Assembly (NCBI RefSeq): GCF_011759375.1
Contig: NZ_JAARML010000001.1
Span: 1,798,001-1,862,000 of the forward strand
DNA length: 64,000 bases
Source: Paraflavitalea devenefica
GTDB lineage: Bacteria > Bacteroidota > Bacteroidia > Chitinophagales > Chitinophagaceae
Direction: 5' to 3'
In this document: positions 7,810 to 16,074 of the stretch, piece after piece
Layout of the letters: each line of letters begins with the position of its first letter
Numbering within the stretch: position 1 is the stretch's first letter
The notes under the pieces: model-generated
Told to the model about the DNA's origin: nothing
The model's input: only the letters and a program-made list of their open reading frames with translations
Database searches by the model: none
Made by a program: the position numbers and the translations under genes

Positions 7810-9153
7810 TTGGATAATCCTTTCCCGTGTTTATTGTCTGGCAATGTATGGCAGCCCGTATTATTGGCGGTGAACGTACAAGCCACTACCATATTGTCTG
7901 CAGTGGTATTATTCCTGTTACTGATCTCTTTTTTTATTTCAGGGGCCAAGGTGGCCTTTTTTTCCCTTACCTACCGGGATGTGAATATGCTTAAAACGAA
8001 GCAGGATTCCGGCTGGAAACGCATTGCCAACCTGCTGGAAGAGCCAAGGGTATTACAGGCATCCCTGGTGATCGCCAATACCCTGATCAATATTGCCATT
8101 ATTATCCTGGCCAGCTTCCTGATAGACCCCATTTTCACTTTTAAACAGGATGGCTGGTTTGTACAGTTCCTGGTATATGCCATTAAGGTGGTGGTGATCA
8201 CTGCGGTGCTTGTTTTATTCGGGGAAATATTGCCCAAGGTAAGGGCCAACCAGAATAACCTCCGCTCGGCCTATGAATCCTCTTTCCTGGTAGAAGTGAT
8301 CTATTACCTTTTCAAACGGATGGCCGGCTGGCTGGTACATTTGTCAGACCGGGTAGAGAAGGTATTTGGCGGCAGGGCTTCCCGCGCTTATGTACAGAAA
8401 CAACTGGAAGAAGAGATACGGTCCACCATCCATGAAGAAGAAGAACAACGCATACTGGCAGGTATTCACAAGTTTGCCAATATCACGGTAAAGCAGGTCA
8501 TGCGCACCCGGCTGGATGTAAGCGGCGTGGAGCATGGCATTAGCTTTAAGGCGCTGAAGAAGGTGGTGGAAGAGCTGCATTATTCACGCCTGCCGGTATA
8601 TAAAGGCAACCTGGATACTATTGAAGGGATTGTCCATACCAAAGACCTGATCACGCACCTGAATGAACCGGATGATTTTGAATGGCAAACCCTGTTGCGG
8701 CCGCCTTATTTTGTACATGAACAAAAGTATATAGAGGACCTGCTGACTGAGTTTCAGGGCAAGCGGATCCACTTTGCGGTGGTAGTGGATGAGTTTGGCG
8801 GCACGAGCGGCATTATTACCCTGGAAGATATCCTGGAAGAGATTATTGGTGAGATCAGGGATGAATTTGATGAAGAAGAAAGCGGCAATAAGAAGATTGA
8901 TGACGCCACGTATATTTTTGAAGGTCGCACAATGATCCATGATGTTTGCCGTATTATGAACCTGCCTGCAGATACGTTTGAACAGGTAAAAGGCGACAGC
9001 GATTCCCTGGCGGGATTGATACTGGAGTTTTCCGGGGAGATCCCCAAGGCCGAAGACGTTATTGTTATTGGCGATTTTGAATTTACCATCCTTGAAATTG
9101 ACCGTAACCGTATTAAGAAAGTAAAGGTGACCATTAAGCCGGGCACTGTGTAA
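7810..9153 (+). CDS. gldE: Gliding-motility protein GldE, CNNM/CBS-domain membrane protein
   Basis: GldE is a CorC/HlyC-like membrane protein that supports the gliding machinery in Flavobacterium together with GldD. The 447 residues show three or four membrane segments in the first 190 residues, a pair of CBS domains (about 215-340, with SRLPVYKGNLDTIEGIVH and the VVDEFGG strand) and a C-terminal transporter-associated domain. The frame opens with TTG at 7810; no in-frame ATG precedes the first membrane segment, so a TTG start is required. gldD follows 21 bases later. Whether this organism glides cannot be told from here, since many non-gliding relatives keep the pair. Confidence 0.88.
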   Translation: MDNPFPCLLSGNVWQPVLLAVNVQATTILSAVVLFLLLISFFISGAKVAFFSLTYRDVNMLKTKQDSGWKRIANLLEEPRVLQASLVIANTLINIAIIILASFLIDPIFTFKQDGWFVQFLVYAIKVVVITAVLVLFGEILPKVRANQNNLRSAYESSFLVEVIYYLFKRMAGWLVHLSDRVEKVFGGRASRAYVQKQLEEEIRSTIHEEEEQRILAGIHKFANITVKQVMRTRLDVSGVEHGISFKALKKVVEELHYSRLPVYKGNLDTIEGIVHTKDLITHLNEPDDFEWQTLLRPPYFVHEQKYIEDLLTEFQGKRIHFAVVVDEFGGTSGIITLEDILEEIIGEIRDEFDEEESGNKKIDDATYIFEGRTMIHDVCRIMNLPADTFEQVKGDSDSLAGLILEFSGEIPKAEDVIVIGDFEFTILEIDRNRIKKVKVTIKPGTV

Positions 9154-9174
9154 GGTCACTGATTAAAATATAGT

Positions 9175-9759
9175 ATGAAGACAAGATTTTTTTTGGGTGT
9201 GCTGATCGTTTGCCTGCTGGCAGCCTGTAAAAGTGAATATACCATTAAGAAGAGAGGGTTTTTTAAGATAGACTTTCCGCCCCATCAATATCAATTATTT
9301 GACCAGCCCGGTTATCCCTACACTTTTGAATATCCCGTATATGCCAAGGTAATCAAGGATACTACTTTTTTTGAAGGTAGACCGGAAAATGATTACTGGA
9401 TCAATGTGGATTTCCCCCGGTTCAATGGCAAGATATATATCAGTTATAAGGAGATCGGTAAGAATGACCTGAATAAGCTGGTGAATGATGCTTTTCAAAT
9501 GACGTATAAGCATACTTCAAAAGCTACCGAAATAACCGATTCTGCCATAAGGACCGACAAAGGAATCAGCGGCGTATTTTTTAATGTAGGCGGCAATGCC
9601 GCTACTGCCAAGCAGTTTTTTGTGACCGACTCCGTAAAGCATTTTCTGCGTGGCGCCCTGTATTTTGATACCACCCCCAATGAGGATTCCCTCGGGATTG
9701 TATATGATTTTCTGCAGGAGGATATGCGGCACCTGATCAATACGTTGCAATGGAAATAA
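9175..9759 (+). CDS. gldD: Gliding-motility lipoprotein GldD
   Basis: The 194-residue protein begins with a lipoprotein signal (VCLLAAC, acylated at Cys18) and then the GldD-typical segment KKRGFFKIDFPPHQYQ, followed by an all-beta-rich domain. GldD is needed for gliding and type IX secretion in Flavobacterium and is normally encoded directly after gldE, as here. The gap of 21 bases indicates co-transcription. Identification rests on both sequence and context. Confidence 0.9.
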   Translation: MKTRFFLGVLIVCLLAACKSEYTIKKRGFFKIDFPPHQYQLFDQPGYPYTFEYPVYAKVIKDTTFFEGRPENDYWINVDFPRFNGKIYISYKEIGKNDLNKLVNDAFQMTYKHTSKATEITDSAIRTDKGISGVFFNVGGNAATAKQFFVTDSVKHFLRGALYFDTTPNEDSLGIVYDFLQEDMRHLINTLQWK

Positions 9760-9826
9760 TGGTGATTTGGCATTCCCGCCAACTTACTTTATTTTTCGGT
9801 TACCTGAATCAACCAAAACCATACAC

Positions 9827-11611
9827 ATGAAAAGGGTGTTCCTGCTGCTGTGTACACTTGGCGTAAGCTACCTGCTTACTGCTCAAACTCATCTGGAAGA
9901 TAGTTTAAAAAGAGAACTCGGAAAGGCTGCTAATGATGCCGATAAAATTAAATTGTTAGCTGATCTGTCTCAGTATTATATGGGCCTTGATAATGCCCTG
10001 GCCGATAGGTATGGCAATCAAATGCTTGAAATTGCCGAAATGAGCCGTAACCGGGAGTTGATGGTGAGGGCCTATCTTAGTAATGCCCGGCGCTTTTATG
10101 AATTTTCCGGTTCACAGGATGCTGTGGTGAAAGGGCTTGATTTTTCCAATAAGGCGCTTGAACTGGCTAAAAACAATGGCCTTGATGATTATGCTGCACT
10201 GGCTTATGTATATCTTTCCAGGGGGAACCGGGCCATTGGCGAGGTAGACAAAGCGCTTAATTTCAGTAATCTCGCAGTAGCGCTGGCTGCCAATAGCAAG
10301 AATGATTCTGTAAAGGTGATGTCCTGGTTATCACTGGGCACTACCTATATGGCTAAGAATGAGAAGTTACTGGCGTTCCGTAATTATCTGTTGGCGCTGG
10401 ATGTAGCGGAGCAGGATAAACGGTATGCCTTATTGCGCAGTGTGTACTCCAACCTATCTGGCTTCTACCACACACTTAATGATTATGAAAAGGCTAAAGA
10501 TTTTGAGTTTAAAAAAGTACACCTGCAGCGGGCCAATAATAAGTTGTACGATCTGTTGGAAACGTATAATAGTATTGGCACGATATACAGGAGCGCCAAA
10601 CAATTTGACCTGGCGGAAAAGTTTTATGAGAATTCCATTGCCCTGGCCGATACCTTGAAATTTGATGTGTTCAAACTGAATACTTATGGGCACCTGGTGA
10701 ATCTATACCTCATAAATAATCAGTTTGAAAAGGGATTGGCTTACTTTAAGTCGCATAAGGAGATGGAAGAGTTTATCAGGAAGGCAGGGCTTGATTATTT
10801 CCTGTACCAGAGTTACGGGGCTATGTACACTTTTGTAAACAAACTGGATTCAGCCCTTTATTATTTCAAACTGGCTGAGCCTGGCATTGAAGCCCGTGTT
10901 ACCAAGACCAATAAATATTGGTTTTATAGCAGCTATGCTTATTATTTCCGTAAGCGGGGCGATTATGACAATGCTATCGCCTACTTGTTGAAGGCTAAAC
11001 AATTAAGCACTGATATTGGCAGCCTGGATTACCTGCAAATTGCGGCGCAGAACCTGGACTCTCTTTATCAATTTAAAGGTGATTTCAAAAAGGCCCATTT
11101 GTACTCTTCCTTGTATTACCAGTACAAGGACAGCCTGCAAAAACTGGCCAAAGAAAAGGACCTGTTATCTCTTGAGATTGATAATGAGAATCGCCGCAAG
11201 GAAAGAGAAGCGAGGCAAAAAGAAGCTGAGCTGACGCGCAGTCATAATATCCAGTATATGGGTATTGTAATAGCGATTGCTGCTATTTTTATTTTGTTGG
11301 TGATGGCGGGCATTTTCCGGGTATCCAAAACGACTATTAAGATACTTGGCTTCTTTGCCTTCATTTTCTTTTTTGAGTTTATTATCCTGCTGGCCGATCA
11401 TAAGATCCATGACTGGACGCATGGAGAGCCCTGGAAGGTAATGGCGATTAAGATATTGCTGATCGCGCTGTTATTGCCATTGCACCATTGGCTGGAAGAG
11501 AAGGTAATCCATTACCTCACCTCCCAGCACCTGCTGCTGGCCAAAGGCAGGAACCTGTATGACAAATGGTTCAGGAAGAAAAAGGTGCAGACTTCGCTGG
11601 AGAATGTATGA
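9827..11611 (+). CDS. Secreted TPR protein with a three-helix membrane C-terminus
   Basis: The start at ATG 9827 gives a clean signal peptide (MKRVFLLLCTLGVSYLLTAQ) and 594 residues; the longer in-frame opening upstream only adds translated leader. Residues 30-440 are consecutive TPR-like helical pairs. A charged coiled segment (about 430-470) leads to three hydrophobic helices (about 474-495, 507-527 and 540-560), and a short basic tail follows. Many Bacteroidota TPR sensors end in a histidine kinase or HTH domain after one helix; this one has neither. The TPR half should be periplasmic. Function unknown. Confidence 0.8.
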   Translation: MKRVFLLLCTLGVSYLLTAQTHLEDSLKRELGKAANDADKIKLLADLSQYYMGLDNALADRYGNQMLEIAEMSRNRELMVRAYLSNARRFYEFSGSQDAVVKGLDFSNKALELAKNNGLDDYAALAYVYLSRGNRAIGEVDKALNFSNLAVALAANSKNDSVKVMSWLSLGTTYMAKNEKLLAFRNYLLALDVAEQDKRYALLRSVYSNLSGFYHTLNDYEKAKDFEFKKVHLQRANNKLYDLLETYNSIGTIYRSAKQFDLAEKFYENSIALADTLKFDVFKLNTYGHLVNLYLINNQFEKGLAYFKSHKEMEEFIRKAGLDYFLYQSYGAMYTFVNKLDSALYYFKLAEPGIEARVTKTNKYWFYSSYAYYFRKRGDYDNAIAYLLKAKQLSTDIGSLDYLQIAAQNLDSLYQFKGDFKKAHLYSSLYYQYKDSLQKLAKEKDLLSLEIDNENRRKEREARQKEAELTRSHNIQYMGIVIAIAAIFILLVMAGIFRVSKTTIKILGFFAFIFFFEFIILLADHKIHDWTHGEPWKVMAIKILLIALLLPLHHWLEEKVIHYLTSQHLLLAKGRNLYDKWFRKKKVQTSLENV

Positions 11612-11701
11612 GACCGGAAGTCTGCAGCCGGGATGTCTGATGCCGTAGAGGTCGCAAACCCTGTTTTCCGACTTCTGCCCTTCGACTTCGGGTATTAATC
11701 G

Positions 11702-11709
11702 TAAATTTG
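11702..11709 (+). promoter_or_regulatory. -7 element TAAATTTG before the DUF3109 gene
   Basis: A perfect TAnnTTTG lies 22 bases upstream of the TTG chosen as start. It overlaps the earlier in-frame TTG at 11707, which argues against that codon as the start. A -33 element is not clear. Confidence 0.45.
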
Positions 11710-11730
11710 CTAGGTAAAAATATAATACCC

Positions 11731-12330
11731 TTGATAGCAGTTGATAATGTATTAATCAGTAATGATGTAGTGGAAGCGCAGTTTGTGTGCGATCTCGTGA
11801 AGTGTAAAGGCGGATGCTGTGAAGAAGGAGATGCCGGCGCACCGCTGGAAGACGCAGAGCTGGACCTGATGGTGGAGCTGTACGACAAGGTGAAGCCATA
11901 CCTTACCAAAGAATCTATTGCAGAAATAGAGCGGAAAGGGAAGTATGTATACCACCGGGAGTTTGGCTGGGTAACGCCTACACTGGGTAATGATAATGAG
12001 ATCTGTGTGTATGGCATCCGTGATTCCAAAGGGATTATTAAATGCGCTTTTGAACAAGCCTATAATGAGGGTGTTATTGGCTGGAAGAAGCCTATCAGTT
12101 GTCATTTTTTCCCCATTATACAGAAGAATGGCCGCAACGGCGATTTTGACCGGATGAATTATGAACCCCGGGAAGTTTTATGTAAGCCTGCCTGCGGATT
12201 GGGCAAAAAGCTAAAAGTTCCTGCCTACCAGTTTTTAAAGGAGCCCATTATCCGTAAGTACGGTGAGGATTTTTACCAGGCGCTGGATACAGCAGCCCAA
12301 AAGTACCTTGCCTCAAAGCAGGAAGATTAA
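11731..12330 (+). CDS. DUF3109 family cysteine-cluster protein
   Basis: This protein has about 199 residues and no assigned function. The N-terminal cysteine cluster FVCDLVKCKGGCCEEGD resembles metal- or Fe-S-binding clusters of the YkgJ kind, and further cysteines (ISCHFFP, LCKPACG) lie in the C-terminal half. The TTG at 11731 gives MIAVDNVLIS, the conserved family N-terminus. A TTG eight codons earlier lies inside the promoter element. lutB follows only 28 bases later, so the two are likely one transcript, which suggests an Fe-S-related setting. Confidence 0.85.
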   Translation: MIAVDNVLISNDVVEAQFVCDLVKCKGGCCEEGDAGAPLEDAELDLMVELYDKVKPYLTKESIAEIERKGKYVYHREFGWVTPTLGNDNEICVYGIRDSKGIIKCAFEQAYNEGVIGWKKPISCHFFPIIQKNGRNGDFDRMNYEPREVLCKPACGLGKKLKVPAYQFLKEPIIRKYGEDFYQALDTAAQKYLASKQED

Positions 12331-12358
12331 CCTTGTATTTCACTCCACAACAGGATGC

Positions 12359-13747
12359 ATGAGCGATATTGTTTCAACTTTCATAGCCAAGAGCACCGTT
12401 AAAGCGGCAGACCTGGAACACCGGCGGAAGGTGAATTTCAACATCAGCAAGTATAATGCGACAGTGCCGCTGGGCAAAGAGCAGTTCACCAATGTACACC
12501 TGGCCAGGGAGCGCGCCAAGAATGTAAAGTGGCGGGCCATTGAAATGCTGGATGTATACCTGGAAGAGTTTGAGTCGAACCTGATGAAGCGGGGCGGTAA
12601 GGTGATCTGGGCCGAGACTGCCCAACAGGCGCTGGACGAGATCGCCAAGATCTGTGAAGAGAAGAATTGTAAGACGATCGTGAAGAGCAAGAGCATGGTG
12701 ACGGAAGAGATCCACCTGAATGATTTCCTGGAAAAGAAGGGGATTGAAAGTGTGGAAACCGACCTGGGGGAGTATATACAACAGTTGGATGGCGAGCCTC
12801 CCTATCACATTGTTACGCCGGCCATGCACAAGAGCAAAGAAGATGTGGCCAAGCTTTTTTATAATAAGCTGCATACAGCTCCCAATCTTACACCCAGCCA
12901 GTTGACCCTGGTGGCCCGGGAAAAGTTACGGACAAAGTATGTAGAGGCTGAGATCGGTATTACCGGCGCCAATTTTATTATCGCAGATATAGGCGGCATT
13001 GCTGTTACTGAGAATGAGGGCAATGCCCGGCTGAGTTGTGCCTTTCCCAAAACACATATAGCGATCGTTGGGATTGAGAAGGTCATCCCTTCCATGAATG
13101 ACCTGGGATTGTTCTGGCCCCTGCTGGCTACGTATGGCACGGGGCAGCAGGTTACGGTGTATAATACGATTGTATCCGGACCCCGGCAACCCGGCGAAAC
13201 AGACGGCCCCGAAGAGATGTATGTTATTTTGCTGGATAACGGGCGCACGAATATCCTGGCCAATGAAAAAACGCGGGAGAGCCTGTATTGCATCCGTTGC
13301 GGAGCCTGCCTGAACGCCTGCCCGGTGTATAAGAATATTGGTGGTCATGCTTATGGAACCACTTATAGTGGTCCTATTGGTTCGGTGATCACCCCACATT
13401 TAAAAGAGCTGGATGAGTGGAAGCATCTCAGTTATGCTTCGTCCCTGTGTGGCAATTGTACCGAGGTTTGTGCGGTTAAGATCAACCTGCATGAGTTGTT
13501 GCTGGAAAACCGGCATGAAGCAGTAGAAGCAGGGGCGGCCGGCTGGACAGAGAAGATGGCCTGGAAGGCCTGGAAAATAGCCAGCCTGAACCGCAAATGG
13601 ATGAACCGCGGTAACCAGAAAACGAAGAACTGGATGGTAAATAAGGTGTTTAAAGGCTGGACAGCCCATCGTGGCGACCTGGATTTTGCCGGTAAGACGT
13701 TTAATGAACAGTGGCGCGAACGTCATGCCCCACGCGGCACCTCCTAA
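12359..13747 (+). CDS. lutB: L-lactate utilisation iron-sulfur protein LutB
   Basis: LutB is part of the LutABC complex that oxidises L-lactate to pyruvate. The ATG at 12359 gives 462 residues. The LUD domain spans about residues 60-290. Two ferredoxin-type cysteine clusters follow, the first (CIRCGACLNACP) starting at residue 311 and the second (CGNCTEVCAV) near 365, and then a helical tail. The partner lutC-like gene lies 31 kb away behind ftsH, and no lutA is in the window, so the operon is split. A terminator hairpin follows at 13777. Confidence 0.9.
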   Translation: MSDIVSTFIAKSTVKAADLEHRRKVNFNISKYNATVPLGKEQFTNVHLARERAKNVKWRAIEMLDVYLEEFESNLMKRGGKVIWAETAQQALDEIAKICEEKNCKTIVKSKSMVTEEIHLNDFLEKKGIESVETDLGEYIQQLDGEPPYHIVTPAMHKSKEDVAKLFYNKLHTAPNLTPSQLTLVAREKLRTKYVEAEIGITGANFIIADIGGIAVTENEGNARLSCAFPKTHIAIVGIEKVIPSMNDLGLFWPLLATYGTGQQVTVYNTIVSGPRQPGETDGPEEMYVILLDNGRTNILANEKTRESLYCIRCGACLNACPVYKNIGGHAYGTTYSGPIGSVITPHLKELDEWKHLSYASSLCGNCTEVCAVKINLHELLLENRHEAVEAGAAGWTEKMAWKAWKIASLNRKWMNRGNQKTKNWMVNKVFKGWTAHRGDLDFAGKTFNEQWRERHAPRGTS

Positions 13748-13776
13748 GTCAAAAAATACCAATATTATTGCTCAAT

Positions 13777-13801
13777 AGTCAACTTTATCAGTTGACTTTT
13801 C
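13777..13801 (+). terminator. Terminator after lutB
   Basis: AGTCAAC (13777-13783) and GTTGACT (13791-13797) form a perfect 7-bp stem with a seven-base loop, followed by TTTTCTATTTT. Confidence 0.65.
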
Positions 13802-13816
13802 TATTTTGTGTGACGG

Positions 13817-15136
13817 ATGCTGCTTTATTGTAATACCATTACTCCCCGACTGCAATATGTTGTTGATTTTTTCAGCAAAGAATTGTTCGATGCGCCTATT
13901 TTGATTACTTCGGATAGCAACGTTTTTCAGCATAATGATGGCCCCAGGCTGAATTATTCGTCTGAGGTTTTTCCTGGCGCTGTATTTACGATCCACCCTG
14001 TTGGATTGCTTTGGGAAAAGGGCATCACCCCCCAATCTATACATTGCTTTAATGTCCAGGGGCACCGGGCTTTTTTCCCCACTACCGGCGATTTTCCATT
14101 TGATATCCTGGCGGCTTCTTTTTACCTGCTGAGCCGTTATGAAGAATACCTGCCGCATGAAAAGGACGAATATGGCCGGTATGCACATACGAACTCACTG
14201 GCATTCCGGGAAGGGTTTTTAGATCAGCCGCTGGTGAATTACTGGCTGCTGCATTTGAAGCAGACCCTTACACAAAGGTTTCCGGGCCTGCTGTTCAGGA
14301 AGAAGAATTTCAAATGTATCCTCTCTTATGATATTGATATTGCGTGGTCATATCTGCATAAAGGATTTGTCCGTACGGCCGGAGGCTTTGCCAGGTCTGT
14401 GCTGAAAGGGCAATGGTCGCAGGTAAAAGACAGGTGGGCTGTGCTGCGGGGTAAGAAGAGGGACCCGTATGATTGCTTTGAGTGGCTGGATGCCCTGCAC
14501 CTGTATTGCCGTTCCAGGCCCTATTATTTTTTTCTGGTAGCCCAGAAGCAGGTGGGTTATGACAAGAATACGCCTACCCATATAAAGCCCTTTCGCGAGC
14601 TGATCGAGTATTATGCCAATACTTATAAAACGGGGATACATCCCTCGTGGCAGAGCGGTGATGATACCGACCTGTTGTTGGAAGAAAAGGAATGGCTGGA
14701 AGTAGTGGCCGGTACGGAGATCATTCGCAGCCGCCAGCATTATATCCGTTTTACGTTGCCTGATACCTACCATCGCCTGATGAAGGCGGGTATCGAAAAG
14801 GATTATTCGATGGGATATGGCAGTATCAATGGGTTCAGGGCCTCTGTATGCTCTTCCTTTGCCTGGTACGACCTGGAAAAAGAAGTTACTACTCCCCTGC
14901 TTATTTATCCTTTTTGCTTTATGGATGCCAATTCATTGTACGAGCAAAGAGATTCCCCGCAACAAGCTTATGCAGAGCTGATATTGTATCATGAGCAGGT
15001 ACAAAAGGTGAATGGTATGATGATCTCCATCTGGCATAATTCCATACTGGGTACCGATGCTAACTTCGCCGGCTGGCGGGAGATGTTTGAGTTGTTTATG
15101 CGCGAGACGGTGTATTGGGATGCTTACTCGGATTAG
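13817..15136 (+). CDS. Polysaccharide deacetylase-like protein (DUF7033 type)
   Basis: This 439-residue cytoplasmic protein has no signal peptide. The N-terminal 110 residues resemble the DUF7033 region found before polysaccharide-deacetylase-like domains in Bacteroidota. The catalytic-type barrel follows, with LSYDIDIAWSYLH where the first metal-binding Asp motif is expected, GIHPSWQSG as the His-containing strand, and a late SIWHNSILG. Such proteins are often linked to surface polysaccharide synthesis, but no such genes are nearby. Its 3' end overlaps the convergent EamA gene by 41 bases, so there is no room for a terminator between them. Domain assignment is good; the substrate is unknown. 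Confidence 0.78.
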   Translation: MLLYCNTITPRLQYVVDFFSKELFDAPILITSDSNVFQHNDGPRLNYSSEVFPGAVFTIHPVGLLWEKGITPQSIHCFNVQGHRAFFPTTGDFPFDILAASFYLLSRYEEYLPHEKDEYGRYAHTNSLAFREGFLDQPLVNYWLLHLKQTLTQRFPGLLFRKKNFKCILSYDIDIAWSYLHKGFVRTAGGFARSVLKGQWSQVKDRWAVLRGKKRDPYDCFEWLDALHLYCRSRPYYFFLVAQKQVGYDKNTPTHIKPFRELIEYYANTYKTGIHPSWQSGDDTDLLLEEKEWLEVVAGTEIIRSRQHYIRFTLPDTYHRLMKAGIEKDYSMGYGSINGFRASVCSSFAWYDLEKEVTTPLLIYPFCFMDANSLYEQRDSPQQAYAELILYHEQVQKVNGMMISIWHNSILGTDANFAGWREMFELFMRETVYWDAYSD

Positions 15137-16061
15137 CTATTTTTTTCCTGAAAGCCTGGTTGATGAGGTGCACACCCAGCAGGGTGATGGTGCCGCCCGC
15201 TGCAATGAACAGGGTGAGCTTTTCATTGAACAATAATGATCCCAGGAGCACTGCTACCACCGGATTGATGTAGGCGTAGATAGATGCCTGCTCGGTGGGC
15301 AGGTTTTGCAATGCATACAGATAAGCAATAAAAGAGATGACGGAGCCAAAGGTTGCGAGGTAAGCGATGGCAGTCCATGATTGCCAGGGTATATCACTGA
15401 TGGGGATGGGCTCTCCAAAGGCGTAAGTAATGATGGTGGTGAGGATGCCGGATATAAGCATTTGCAGACCGAGGCTGAAGTAGGGGTTGAAGGCAGCCGC
15501 CTGTTGCTTGGTATACAGGGTGCCAAAGGCCCATGTCCACGAAGCAGCCAGTGAAAGCAGGATACCAAAGCGGAACTCTGCTTCGAGGAAGTCGGCCAGG
15601 TGCTCATAGAATATGACACATACACCTGCAAAGCCCAGCAATAAGCCTATGACCGCTTTGACCGGTATTTTCGATTTGGCCACAAAGAGGTTGATGATAA
15701 CGATCCATAAAGGGAAGGTGGCGGCAATGATAGCGCCCAGACCTGCTGAAATATATTTCACGCCCCAGGTAGATAAACCATTGCTTAACGCAAAGTTGAG
15801 CAGGCTCAGCACAATGATGGGGCCCCATTCTTTTCCCCGCGGCCAGGCTATTCCTTTACTCAGAAAGAAAATGACATAGAGCAATCCGCCAATAGATTGA
15901 CGGATGCCTGCCAGTTGCAGGGCAGGCATGTATTTAACTCCCTGCCGCGAAGCGATCCAGGTGGTGCCCCAGAAAAAGCATACCATGCCCAGGGCAAACA
16001 GGGCTTTGAAACGAGTGCCCCGTTGCTGAAGGAAAGGTTTTATATAAGTTGGGGCGGCCAT
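15096..16061 (-). CDS. EamA/DMT-family transporter
   Basis: The 321-residue protein has ten predicted membrane helices in two EamA repeats (about residues 15-145 and 160-300), the drug/metabolite transporter layout. FFWGTTWIASRQG near residue 30 and QNLPTEQASIYAYINPVVAVLLG in the second repeat (about 258-280) are typical. These inner-membrane proteins export amino acids, metabolites or drugs, and the substrate cannot be read from sequence. The gene starts 13 bases after the purH stop codon and is probably the last gene of that transcript. It overlaps the deacetylase-like gene end-to-end. Confidence 0.9.
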   Translation of the reverse strand: MAAPTYIKPFLQQRGTRFKALFALGMVCFFWGTTWIASRQGVKYMPALQLAGIRQSIGGLLYVIFFLSKGIAWPRGKEWGPIIVLSLLNFALSNGLSTWGVKYISAGLGAIIAATFPLWIVIINLFVAKSKIPVKAVIGLLLGFAGVCVIFYEHLADFLEAEFRFGILLSLAASWTWAFGTLYTKQQAAAFNPYFSLGLQMLISGILTTIITYAFGEPIPISDIPWQSWTAIAYLATFGSVISFIAYLYALQNLPTEQASIYAYINPVVAVLLGSLLFNEKLTLFIAAGGTITLLGVHLINQAFRKKIANPSKHPNTPSRA

Positions 16062-16074
16062 TGTTGTTGTACGA

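Noticed and set aside
15096..15136. Convergent overlap as a sign of frameshift in the deacetylase-like gene
   Set aside because: Both proteins end at plausible family lengths. A 41-base tail-to-tail overlap is acceptable.
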